Shown here: one piece after another, positions 7,611 to 14,094 of the stretch
How the letters are laid out: each line of letters begins with the position of its first letter
Numbering within the stretch: the first letter of the stretch is position 1
Assembly (NCBI GenBank): GCA_013695775.1
Contig: JACCZV010000304.1
Coordinates: forward strand, 1-14,094
Reading direction: 5' to 3'
DNA from: Chitinophagales bacterium
GTDB taxonomy: Bacteria > Bacteroidota > Bacteroidia > Chitinophagales > UBA10324
Length of the DNA: 14,094 bases
The notes under the pieces: generated by a model
What the model was told of the DNA's origin: nothing
The model's database searches: none
What the model saw: the letters and a program-made list of their open reading frames with translations, nothing else
Program-made: the position numbers and the translations under genes

Positions 7611-10406
7611 ATGAAAGAGTTCTTACAAAATAAATTCAAATTTTACTCTATAAAGAAAGCGCTGGCTTTTACTTTCTTATGTTGGGTAGCTCTTTTTTTT
7701 AAGGGATACTCACAGTATGTTACCATTCCTGATTCGAACTTTGCAGTCTTCCTCCAAAATAATTTTCCAGGGTGCATGACAGCTAACCAGCTTGATACCA
7801 CCTGTTCCACAATTACAAATGTTAGCAGCCTTATAATATTTAATGCTGAGATTCAGAACCTAACCGGAGTTAAATATTTCGACAACTTAAAGTACCTTGA
7901 TTGTCATGGCAATCTTTTAACCCAATTACCCATCTTACCGGCGGGAATCATATCCTTAAATATTAACGATAATAAATTTTCTGTCTTACCTGCCTTGCCA
8001 GCAGGAATTGCTCAATTGTATTGCAGCAACAATAAGCTGGTAGAATTGCCACCACTACCTCCCACTTTGAATTTACTCAGCTGTGGAGAAAATGAACTTA
8101 TCTCTCTTCCACCGATAACAAATTTGACTTATCTCAATGCTACAGGAAATAATCTTACATCGCTGCCCGATCTCCCTTCAGCGTTAGAAAACCTGGTAAT
8201 AAGTGATAATCAACTTTCTTCACTGCCGGAGCTTCCTGAAGGATTGTTATTACTATGGTGCAATAATAATTTTCTTTCATCTCTTCCCTCTTTGCCCTCT
8301 ACATTAACCGAACTTAGGTGCGCAACGAATGTGTTGCAATTACTCCCTGACCTGCCTCCAAATTTGCTTTATCTGGGATGTGCTACCAACCAGATAACCA
8401 CATTACCTTCTTTACCAATTACGTTAAATACACTATTAGCACATGACAATGCAATTACTGAAATGTCTCCTTTTCCGGGTCCGGAATTTTCCTGCGAAGT
8501 TGACATAAGTTCGAACCCTATTCAATGTCTGCCTCAATTACCAGACAGCCTTCATTTGATTTTTTGCAATACACCGATTACGTGTATACCCAACATACCT
8601 CCCGGATCTACCTTTTATAATTGCAATACACCTCTTCCTCCACTGTGCTCCCCAAGCAGTGTGTGCATACCATACAATATTTCAGGTTACTCTTTCGAGG
8701 ACCTTGATGCCGATTGTATTTTTGATTCAGATGAATCACCTTTAGCTGGAAGGCTTATCGTAATAAATTCAGGTCAATTTTATACGAGTACCGATGCAAA
8801 TGGATATTACGCTTTTGCTGTTGATACTGCCGGCACATATCAACTATCGCAAGTAAATCCAAATGATGTGCTGTGGTTGCTGCCCTGTAATGGGAATGTA
8901 CAATCGGTGACAATTAATGCTTTAACAGACACCTTCAACCACCGCAATTTTCCAAACCATGTCAGTTCCTATTGTCCATTGCCTTCTGTTGATATAGCTA
9001 CTGCGGCGCAGCTATTATGTTCCGGTAACAACATATATTCGGTGGAATATGGGAACAAGGGTACTTTAACAGCTTTTAATACTTATATCGAGATTACTTT
9101 CGATCCTGAAATCATTCCGTTGTCAAGCACTTTACCCTGGACATCGGTGAACGGAAATACTTTCCGTTTTGATATTGGAACAATTTCACCTGGCTATCAT
9201 GATTCTTTTATAATTACTGACTCCATTTCATGCAATGCCCTAATTGATCAAACAGCTTGCGTAAAGGCAAATATATTTCCTGCATCTACTTGCGAACCGA
9301 TAAATTCGGTATGGGATCAATCTCACCTTAAAGTGACTGGAAGCTGCAATTCTACCAACGATACCCTACAATTTGTTATTAAAAACGAAGGTGAGGGTGA
9401 TATGATAGTAAACAATACTGTAACAATTTATGAAGATGACCTTCTCATGGGCAGCGTTACTATCGATCTTGATTCAGGGGATAGCCTTATCATCAAGCAA
9501 CCAACTACGGGAGCCACCTACCGTGTTGAAGCGCAACAAAGTGCAGGTCATCCAGGTAAAAGTCATCCAAGAGATTTCCAGGAGTTGTGGGGGAATGCGC
9601 CGTATTCCTTAAATAAAATTATCCCCATAATGCAGGATGATGCAGATGAGTGGGTGGAGATTGATTGTCACCTGATAACGTCATCGTATTATGCAAACCT
9701 AAAAAGCGCTCAGCCATCAGGTGTAGGACCAGATCACCTTATATCTCCTACGGATGAGCTGGATTATATAATTCAGTTTCAAAATACAGGAGCAGATACT
9801 GCGTATAATGCACTTATCATCGATACACTGGATATGGAGCATCTGGATATTACTTCTATTCAGCCTGGGGCAGCTAGCGATAAGTATTCCTTTTTTGTGC
9901 ATAGCACTGGTGTTGTTTCTTTTGCCTTCAATAACATTTATCTGCCTCAAAGCAATCTTAATGAACCTGGCAGTCATGGTTTTGTGAAATATAAAATCCG
10001 GCAGAAGGAGAATAACACATCGGGTACCGAGATTGATTACTCCGCTAAGCTTCTTTTTGATTACAATGCACAGGTGAATACTAACTTAGGTTTTGTTAGT
10101 ATAGCAGGTAGGGATAACCTTTACATGCCCTCATCTCATATGTTCTCGAACACAGGTTATGAAATTGCGGTTTCGCCAAACCCCTTTAAAGATTTTATAC
10201 AGTTTACCATTGAGGGTGCAGCACTTAAGAAAAACTATTCAGTTACTATAATTAATTTGTTGGGCGAGACCTTATTCACTGCCGGTGAATTTCATTTTGG
10301 AGAATTTTTAATTAATCCGGCTATAAAAGAGGAAGGAATATACTTTTATAAGGTATACGAGGAGAACTCATTGATTGGTGCAGGAAAACTTATAAGAAAA
10401 GAGTAA
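7611..10406 (+). CDS. Secreted leucine-rich-repeat protein with T9SS C-terminal sorting domain
   Basis: A 931-residue exported, probably surface-attached or secreted protein. Residues 1-34 form a signal peptide: a basic n-region, hydrophobic ALAFTFLCWVALFF (17-30), and probable cleavage before Gln35. After a short cap (36-90) come about 13 leucine-rich repeats of roughly 20 residues (93-345). An SdrD-B-like beta module follows (about 356-414; GYSFEDLDADCIFD, then TDANGYYAF). Then come further beta-sandwich regions (about 455-650) and a module matching the Bacteroidota domain often called DUF7619 (about 690-830; QFQNTGADTAYN, EPGSHGFVKY, DYNAQVNTN). The last 80 residues (about 852-931) are a type A T9SS sorting domain: VSPNPF, then GIYFYKVY and a GKLIRK ending. 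No enzymatic domain is seen, so adhesion or another binding role is the reasonable inference. It is preceded by 177 bp shared with the divergent 473-residue gene. A one-mismatch -7 box (CAACTTTG, 7574-7581) lies upstream. Its stop is 14 bp from the stop of the FAH-family gene. Confidence 0.93.
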   Translation: MKEFLQNKFKFYSIKKALAFTFLCWVALFFKGYSQYVTIPDSNFAVFLQNNFPGCMTANQLDTTCSTITNVSSLIIFNAEIQNLTGVKYFDNLKYLDCHGNLLTQLPILPAGIISLNINDNKFSVLPALPAGIAQLYCSNNKLVELPPLPPTLNLLSCGENELISLPPITNLTYLNATGNNLTSLPDLPSALENLVISDNQLSSLPELPEGLLLLWCNNNFLSSLPSLPSTLTELRCATNVLQLLPDLPPNLLYLGCATNQITTLPSLPITLNTLLAHDNAITEMSPFPGPEFSCEVDISSNPIQCLPQLPDSLHLIFCNTPITCIPNIPPGSTFYNCNTPLPPLCSPSSVCIPYNISGYSFEDLDADCIFDSDESPLAGRLIVINSGQFYTSTDANGYYAFAVDTAGTYQLSQVNPNDVLWLLPCNGNVQSVTINALTDTFNHRNFPNHVSSYCPLPSVDIATAAQLLCSGNNIYSVEYGNKGTLTAFNTYIEITFDPEIIPLSSTLPWTSVNGNTFRFDIGTISPGYHDSFIITDSISCNALIDQTACVKANIFPASTCEPINSVWDQSHLKVTGSCNSTNDTLQFVIKNEGEGDMIVNNTVTIYEDDLLMGSVTIDLDSGDSLIIKQPTTGATYRVEAQQSAGHPGKSHPRDFQELWGNAPYSLNKIIPIMQDDADEWVEIDCHLITSSYYANLKSAQPSGVGPDHLISPTDELDYIIQFQNTGADTAYNALIIDTLDMEHLDITSIQPGAASDKYSFFVHSTGVVSFAFNNIYLPQSNLNEPGSHGFVKYKIRQKENNTSGTEIDYSAKLLFDYNAQVNTNLGFVSIAGRDNLYMPSSHMFSNTGYEIAVSPNPFKDFIQFTIEGAALKKNYSVTIINLLGETLFTAGEFHFGEFLINPAIKEEGIYFYKVYEENSLIGAGKLIRKE
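7887..8645 (+). repeat. Array of about 13 leucine-rich repeats (about 60-bp period) inside the LRR protein gene
   Basis: Each unit fits LPxLPxxLxxLxCxxNxLxx, one turn per 20 residues. The unit around residues 157-175 is shortened by loss of one LP pair, and the unit around 276-297 is degenerate (EMSPFPGPEF). The Cys at the consensus position is replaced by Ile, Ala or Leu in several units. The LPxLP double-proline form is the short bacterial LRR class known from YopM- and IpaH-type proteins. At the DNA level the units are well diverged, so there is no recent tandem expansion. Confidence 0.88.
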
Positions 10407-10420
10407 TAAACCTGGTCGCG

Positions 10421-11053
10421 TTATTTTACATCAAACTCCAAAACACTTTCATCCTCCAGGAAGCATTCAATATGATCATTGTATGTAACGGGCCCCACTC
10501 CGGCGGGAGTACCTGTAAAAATGAGGTCACCTTTTAAGAGAGAAAAAAATCCTGATATATAGCTGATAATCTGTTTATAAGAAAATATCATATCTTTTGT
10601 GCTGCCTTTCTGTGCCAGCACCTTATTCTTATACATGCAGAAGTTAAGCGCTCTTATATTGCCTTCAGGCACATCTAAATCTATTAATTCCGACGTCATC
10701 TTAAAATCGCCTACACATGCGGCGCCATCGAATCCTTTCGCTATCTCCCACGGCCACCCTTTTAATTTTAATTCTCCCTGAAGATCGCGCGCTGTAAAAT
10801 CAATACCTACCGTTAGCGCATCAAAATATTTATGAGCGAATTTTTCATCAATATTTTTTCCATTTTTGGATATCCGCAGCACAATCTCCGTCTCATAATG
10901 CACATCCCGTGAGAAATGAGGCAGAAAGAAAGGCATCGTCTTCCGCTTTAATGCTGTATCGGGTTTTATAAATATTATTGGCTTATCAGGAATGTCATTT
11001 TTTAATTCTCTTGCATGTTCTGCATAATTGCGGGCAACACAAATTATCTTCAT
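10421..11053 (-). CDS. Fumarylacetoacetate hydrolase (FAH) family protein
   Basis: A cytosolic metal-dependent enzyme of the FAH superfamily, whose members hydrolyse, decarboxylate or isomerise 2-oxo-acid substrates (acylpyruvase and oxaloacetate decarboxylase in the FAHD1/YcgM branch, isomerases in aromatic degradation). The compact 210-residue size matches FAHD1/YcgM. Conserved features are NYAEHARE (9-16), KPDTAL (30-35), HYETEIVL (52-59) with likely metal ligands Glu54 and Glu56, GIDFTARDLQ (83-92) with Asp85, a lysine in AKGFD (105-109) and the GTPAGVG loop near the C-terminus (181-187). The start at 11053 lies directly before the conserved MKIICVARNYAEHA strand. It is the last gene of the minus-strand run, 188 bp after the DUF4406 gene, so it may have its own promoter. 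The exact substrate cannot be read from the sequence. Confidence 0.9.
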   Translation of the reverse strand: MKIICVARNYAEHARELKNDIPDKPIIFIKPDTALKRKTMPFFLPHFSRDVHYETEIVLRISKNGKNIDEKFAHKYFDALTVGIDFTARDLQGELKLKGWPWEIAKGFDGAACVGDFKMTSELIDLDVPEGNIRALNFCMYKNKVLAQKGSTKDMIFSYKQIISYISGFFSLLKGDLIFTGTPAGVGPVTYNDHIECFLEDESVLEFDVK

Positions 11054-11241
11054 GATAATAAAACATATTGTGTTATGTAATAAATAGAAATACTCATGTC
11101 AGTTAAAATCTTCAGGTGACAAGGTTCAACTAACTCTATTCACGAAGCTGCATTGCTAATATTCATGATGTGAATCTGTTGCCATAGCATTTATTGCATT
11201 GAAAACTCAGCAGATTTGTCACTAAAAAATAGTTTGTACCC

Positions 11242-11568
11242 TTAAGCTTCCGGTATTTCGTTCAGTGAACGATAAACAGGTCTTTGTTGCTCAAGAATCT
11301 TATCCCTTTCACGGTTTGCACCCGGAGATTCCCCAAGAAACAGCATTGCATCACAACTCTCAACAATGGCCATAGAAATGTCTGTGATCAGCTTGTATTC
11401 ATCATCTACTTCGGACTTTTCAAGAACCGGCAATGCTGCATTTACGCCTATGATCGGAATGTGACCCCTTTCATATATTGCCGCCGCGGCCTCATTCATT
11501 GCGTCAAGATTGTCCTGGCGTTCTTTCCCCGTGGGTGCAGAGTATGGTCCTGCTATTGCTATTTTCAT
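11242..11568 (-). CDS. DUF4406 protein, nucleoside 2-deoxyribosyltransferase-like
   Basis: A 108-residue cytosolic protein. The N-terminus MKIAIAGPYSAPT (1-13) is the phosphate-binding strand-loop of the nucleoside 2-deoxyribosyltransferase-like fold. The C-terminal half has DAMLFLGESPGANRERDKI (73-91), where Glu87 lies where the catalytic glutamate of deoxyribosyltransferases and DNPH1-type nucleotide N-hydrolases would fall. This suggests cleavage or transfer of an N-glycosidic bond of a (deoxy)nucleotide, but the activity is inferred from fold and motif only. The ATG at 11568 is the only sensible start. The gene follows pth on the same strand after 69 bp and could be co-transcribed with prs-rplY-pth. 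Confidence 0.8.
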   Translation of the reverse strand: MKIAIAGPYSAPTGKERQDNLDAMNEAAAAIYERGHIPIIGVNAALPVLEKSEVDDEYKLITDISMAIVESCDAMLFLGESPGANRERDKILEQQRPVYRSLNEIPEA

Positions 11569-11637
11569 TTTTATAGAATTGTTAGATTATTGATGAATAT
11601 TGCTAAAATCTCCAGTTATAATAGGGTTTAATGATGT

Positions 11638-12243
11638 CTATAAATCCTGATCTTTTTCGTCGCCTGTTAGCGGCTTTCTGCCCGTCTTATTAAATAGGTT
11701 CATTGTTGGGTGCAATCCAATCAGCACAAAGCTTCTAACTGCCTCACAGGCGGTGTTTATATTCTCGGGAAGTAACTTTTGCTCTTGTTCAGTCCACCTT
11801 CCAAGCACATAATTCACCTGCTGGCCCTTTTGAAAATTTCCACCTATACCAAAACGCATGCGCGGATATTCATTGGTTTGAAATATTTCCTGCATTGATG
11901 TTAACCCATTATGATTGCCATCGCTGCCTTTGCTCCTGATTCGTAACTCTCCAAATGGAATGGCAATGTCATCAACAATTACGAGAAGCTGATTTTTTTC
12001 AATGGCGAGTTTCTCACTCCAATATTTTACTGCTTTCCCACTCAAATTCATATAGGTGGCAGGTTTAATTATGTGAAGCATTTTCCCTTTTAGCCTGAAT
12101 GATGTATGGTAAGCGTGACGGTCTAAACTAAAAGAAGCACCCGCTTCCTTAGCCAATGCTTCTGCAATTTTAAACCCTATATTATGACGTGTCTCAGAGT
12201 ACTCTTCACCAATGTTACCCAAGCCTGCGATCAAGAATTTCAC
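11638..12243 (-). CDS. pth: Peptidyl-tRNA hydrolase
   Basis: Releases tRNA from peptidyl-tRNAs that drop off the ribosome, an essential recycling reaction in the cytosol. The 201-residue length is normal. The catalytic and binding residues are all present: Asn10 in AGLGN, His20 in TRHNIGF, Asn66 in PATYMNLSG (61-69), Asp92 in VDDIAIPFG (90-98, matching E. coli Asp93) and Asn112 in GNHNGL (109-114). The glycine usual at the first position of GHNGL is Asn110 here, a minor change. A charged tail (DEKDQDL) follows the fold. It lies 52 bp downstream of rplY, in the prs-rplY-pth order common in Bacteroidota. Confidence 0.97.
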   Translation of the reverse strand: MKFLIAGLGNIGEEYSETRHNIGFKIAEALAKEAGASFSLDRHAYHTSFRLKGKMLHIIKPATYMNLSGKAVKYWSEKLAIEKNQLLVIVDDIAIPFGELRIRSKGSDGNHNGLTSMQEIFQTNEYPRMRFGIGGNFQKGQQVNYVLGRWTEQEQKLLPENINTACEAVRSFVLIGLHPTMNLFNKTGRKPLTGDEKDQDL

Positions 12244-12295
12244 TATGAATCAGATTATCGGTGTTGCGTTAGCATAAACCGCCACATCAACGTCT

Positions 12296-12985
12296 TTATT
12301 TTTTCTTATCTTCTTTTTTCTTCTCATCCTTTTTTTTCTCTTCAAGCTTAACGGCACCTTTCTCAGCTGCAGGAGCTGCTCCTGCTGCCGGTGTTGGTGC
12401 GGCTACAGCGGCAGTAGCCGCAACTGGGGTTTCCTCCTTAACAACCCGTGGTATTAGCACCGATACTATGGGTATGTTGGGAGAATTCAGAAATTCCACT
12501 CCGGGAATCTCAAAATCACCAACACGTACAGAGCGCCCAAGTTCAAGATGGTCTATTTTTATCGTGATGTGCTCAATCAGATCTTTTGGAAACAATCTCA
12601 CCTTCATTTTCTTCATTCTCTGATTTATCTTGCCCCCCGCTCTGACTCCTGCTGGAATACCTTCAAGATTAACAGGGAGCTCGAGGGTAAGCTTTTTCTC
12701 AGGATGAATCTCTAGAAAATCAATGTGGATGAGATCATCTGTTACCGGATCAAATTGAATGTCCTGCATCACAGCCTCAATAATGCTGCCGTTGAGCGAG
12801 ATTTTAGCAGTGTAAAACTCTGGAGTATATACAAGATCTTTAAAAGACGTTGCTGGTGCTGAAAAGCTTAAATTTTCTTTAACACCATAGATGCTGCATG
12901 GTATCTGCCCGTTTTTTCTAAGTTCTCTCGTTTGAGTTTTACCGGTTGACTGCCTTACCTGACCTTCAATGGAAATAGATTTCAT
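12296..12985 (-). CDS. rplY: 50S ribosomal protein L25 / general stress protein Ctc
   Basis: Binds 5S rRNA in the large ribosomal subunit. This is the long (Ctc/TL5) form. The N-terminal L25 beta-barrel spans about 1-91, with GQVRQSTGK (8-16), the ELRKNGQIPCSIYG segment (21-34) and the DLIHIDFLEI strand (84-93). The C-terminal TL5 domain spans about 98-182, with LPVNLEGIPAGVRAGG (103-118) and LGRSVRVGDFEIP (149-161). A low-complexity tail follows, Ala/Pro-rich at 188-208 and Lys/Glu-rich at 213-229, probably disordered. Such tails are frequent in Bacteroidota L25. The start ATG is 11 bp after the prs stop, so the two genes are almost certainly on one transcript. Confidence 0.96.
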   Translation of the reverse strand: MKSISIEGQVRQSTGKTQTRELRKNGQIPCSIYGVKENLSFSAPATSFKDLVYTPEFYTAKISLNGSIIEAVMQDIQFDPVTDDLIHIDFLEIHPEKKLTLELPVNLEGIPAGVRAGGKINQRMKKMKVRLFPKDLIEHITIKIDHLELGRSVRVGDFEIPGVEFLNSPNIPIVSVLIPRVVKEETPVAATAAVAAPTPAAGAAPAAEKGAVKLEEKKKDEKKKEDKKK

Positions 12986-12996
12986 GATAAAAAAAT

Positions 12997-13932
12997 TTAA
13001 TTATTAATGAATAAGGACGTGATGGATTTGTGCTCATACATGTTTAGAATGGCTGTAGCAAATAAATCCGCAACGCTAAGTACTTTTATCTTTCTCGACT
13101 CTTTTTTCAAAGGAATTGTATCGCATACCACTACTTCTGTTAGCGATGATCTTTCAATATTTTCATAGGCTCTGCCTGATAATACCGGATGCGTAATCAG
13201 CGCGCGAACACTTTTCGCTCCTCTTGATAACAGCAGGTCAGATGCGTTGGCAAGCGTATTTGCGGTGTCGATAATGTCATCACAGATAATTACATTTCGA
13301 CCTGTAACATCACCAATCACGGTCATGGCTGACACCTCGTTTGGCCGCTTGCGATATTTATCGCAGATAACCATCTCTTTGTTGAAATGTATAGCATAAG
13401 CCCGAGCCCGATTTACTCCACCAACATCCGGTGCTGCGAAAGTTACATCATGCAGATCGAGAGATTTAATATATGGGATAAAGATTGTCGAACTCTCGAG
13501 GTGATCTACAGGAATATCGAAGAATCCCTGTATCTGAGGAGCATGAAGGTCCATGGTCATGATTCGATTGGTACCCGCGGCAGTAAGTAAATTGGCAATC
13601 AGTTTGGCTGCAATAGGTACTCTCGGCTTGTCCTTGCGATCTTGGCGGGCATAACCAAAGTAGGGAATAACAGCAGTAATGTATGCTGCAGATGCACGTC
13701 TGGCGGAATCAATGAGCAGCAGCAATTCAAAGAGGTTGTCGCTCGGAGCTACTGTTGATTGAACAAGAAACACATAGTCTCCACGAATAGATTCCAATAT
13801 TACAGGGCATATTTCCCCATCGCTGAAATGGCGAACTTCTGCCTTGCCGACTTCGACGCCATATGCTTCTGCAATGGAGGTGGCAAGGTATTTAGTGTTA
13901 GTGCCGGAAAATATTCTAACCTGAGACTCCAT
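12997..13932 (-). CDS. prs: Ribose-phosphate pyrophosphokinase (PRPP synthetase, class I)
   Basis: Makes PRPP from ribose 5-phosphate and ATP for purine, pyrimidine, His, Trp and NAD synthesis. The 311 residues include YARQDRKD (95-102), the flexible loop after it with KPRVP (102-106), DLHAPQIQGFF (128-138), and the PRPP-binding loop DDIIDTANT (218-226). In that loop Asn225 stands where the second Gly of E. coli DDMIDTGGT lies. The frame remains open upstream to a TTG at 13974, but the -7 promoter box lies inside that extension, and the family N-terminus begins at the ATG (13932-13930) with MESQVRIFSGTN; the longer start is rejected. It is the first gene of the run with rplY and pth. Confidence 0.97.
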   Translation of the reverse strand: MESQVRIFSGTNTKYLATSIAEAYGVEVGKAEVRHFSDGEICPVILESIRGDYVFLVQSTVAPSDNLFELLLLIDSARRASAAYITAVIPYFGYARQDRKDKPRVPIAAKLIANLLTAAGTNRIMTMDLHAPQIQGFFDIPVDHLESSTIFIPYIKSLDLHDVTFAAPDVGGVNRARAYAIHFNKEMVICDKYRKRPNEVSAMTVIGDVTGRNVIICDDIIDTANTLANASDLLLSRGAKSVRALITHPVLSGRAYENIERSSLTEVVVCDTIPLKKESRKIKVLSVADLFATAILNMYEHKSITSLFINN

Positions 13933-13950
13933 TCCATTTTTTAAAGTCGG

Positions 13951-13958
13951 CAAAGATA
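13951..13958 (-). promoter_or_regulatory. -7 promoter box for the prs-rplY-pth run
   Basis: The minus strand reads TATCTTTG, an exact TAnnTTTG match, ending 19 bp before the prs ATG. Transcription would start near 13944, leaving a leader of about 12 bases. A TTG at 13974-13972 is upstream, but the 13-bp spacing is shorter than usual, so the -33 element is uncertain. Confidence 0.45.
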
Positions 13959-14094
13959 GAAAAAGAAATACCAAAAACCGGCTGTAAAATAAAACCTCGT
14001 ATGAAATCTACCACGTGTAGTAAATATTTTTCTTATTGTAAAAATACATATGCAATTATTGTTTTGAGGCAAGGAGATTAATAATTACACTTAC

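Noticed and set aside
7887..8645. CRISPR-like or tandem DNA repeat
   Set aside because: The 60-bp periodicity reflects the protein LRR consensus; the nucleotide units differ and there are no constant repeats with unique spacers.
10402..10425. Inverted repeat AATAA/TTATT between the LRR and FAH genes as a bidirectional terminator
   Set aside because: The stem is only 5 A/T pairs with an 11-base loop and no GC core, too weak to call.
11161..11175. Palindrome ATTCA/TGAAT between the FAH and DUF4406 genes as an operator
   Set aside because: The 5-bp arms around a 5-bp loop are expected by chance in AT-rich DNA, and nothing nearby encodes a regulator.
13933..13974. N-terminal extension of Prs from a TTG codon
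   Set aside because: It contains an exact -7 promoter box, and the conserved family N-terminus begins at the internal ATG.
14010..14026. Short inverted repeat CTAC/GTAG around CACGT upstream of prs
   Set aside because: The arms are only 4 bp and it lies too far from the -7 box to be assigned a role.

Overview
The window looks like ordinary chromosomal DNA from a member of the Bacteroidota. The evidence is the AT-rich composition, exact matches to the Bacteroidota -7 promoter consensus TAnnTTTG, and start codons without clear Shine-Dalgarno sequences. Family-level signs agree: a methionyl-tRNA synthetase with a KLSTS loop, an E1 alpha/beta fusion dehydrogenase, the prs-rplY-pth order, and a secreted protein with a type IX secretion (T9SS) C-terminal sorting domain. 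I see no rRNA, tRNA, CRISPR array, transposase or phage gene.

Layout, left to right. (1) The 5' part of metG is on the minus strand and runs off the left edge. (2) Divergent from it is an LD-carboxypeptidase (ldcA) for peptidoglycan recycling. (3) Tail-to-tail with ldcA is a minus-strand DUF4287/DUF5655 protein, preceded on the same strand by a large fused E1 alpha/beta 2-oxoacid dehydrogenase. (4) Divergent from E1 is a small S4-less pseudouridine synthase (RluE type), with a good promoter that leaves almost no leader. (5) A 473-residue helical protein of unknown function overlaps the rluE 3' end by 28 bp, tail-to-tail. (6) A 931-residue secreted leucine-rich-repeat protein with a T9SS sorting domain is on the plus strand. 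(7) The right part is a minus-strand run. In transcription order it is prs (PRPP synthetase), rplY (ribosomal protein L25/Ctc), pth (peptidyl-tRNA hydrolase), a DUF4406 nucleoside-deoxyribosyltransferase-like protein and an FAH-family hydrolase. The first two are 11 bp apart and start from a TAnnTTTG box.

Most genes are housekeeping: translation (metG, rluE, rplY, pth), PRPP supply (prs), cell-wall recycling (ldcA) and oxoacid oxidation (E1). The lineage-specific, less understood content is the LRR/T9SS protein, the 473-residue protein and the two DUF proteins. I found no convincing new multi-gene system. The points most worth a second look are the LPxLP-type LRR array on a T9SS-exported protein, the uncharacterised 473-residue protein, the near-leaderless promoter of rluE, the ambiguous TTG start of E1, and a substituted residue in the PRPP loop of Prs. 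No intergenic stretch exceeds 300 bases.
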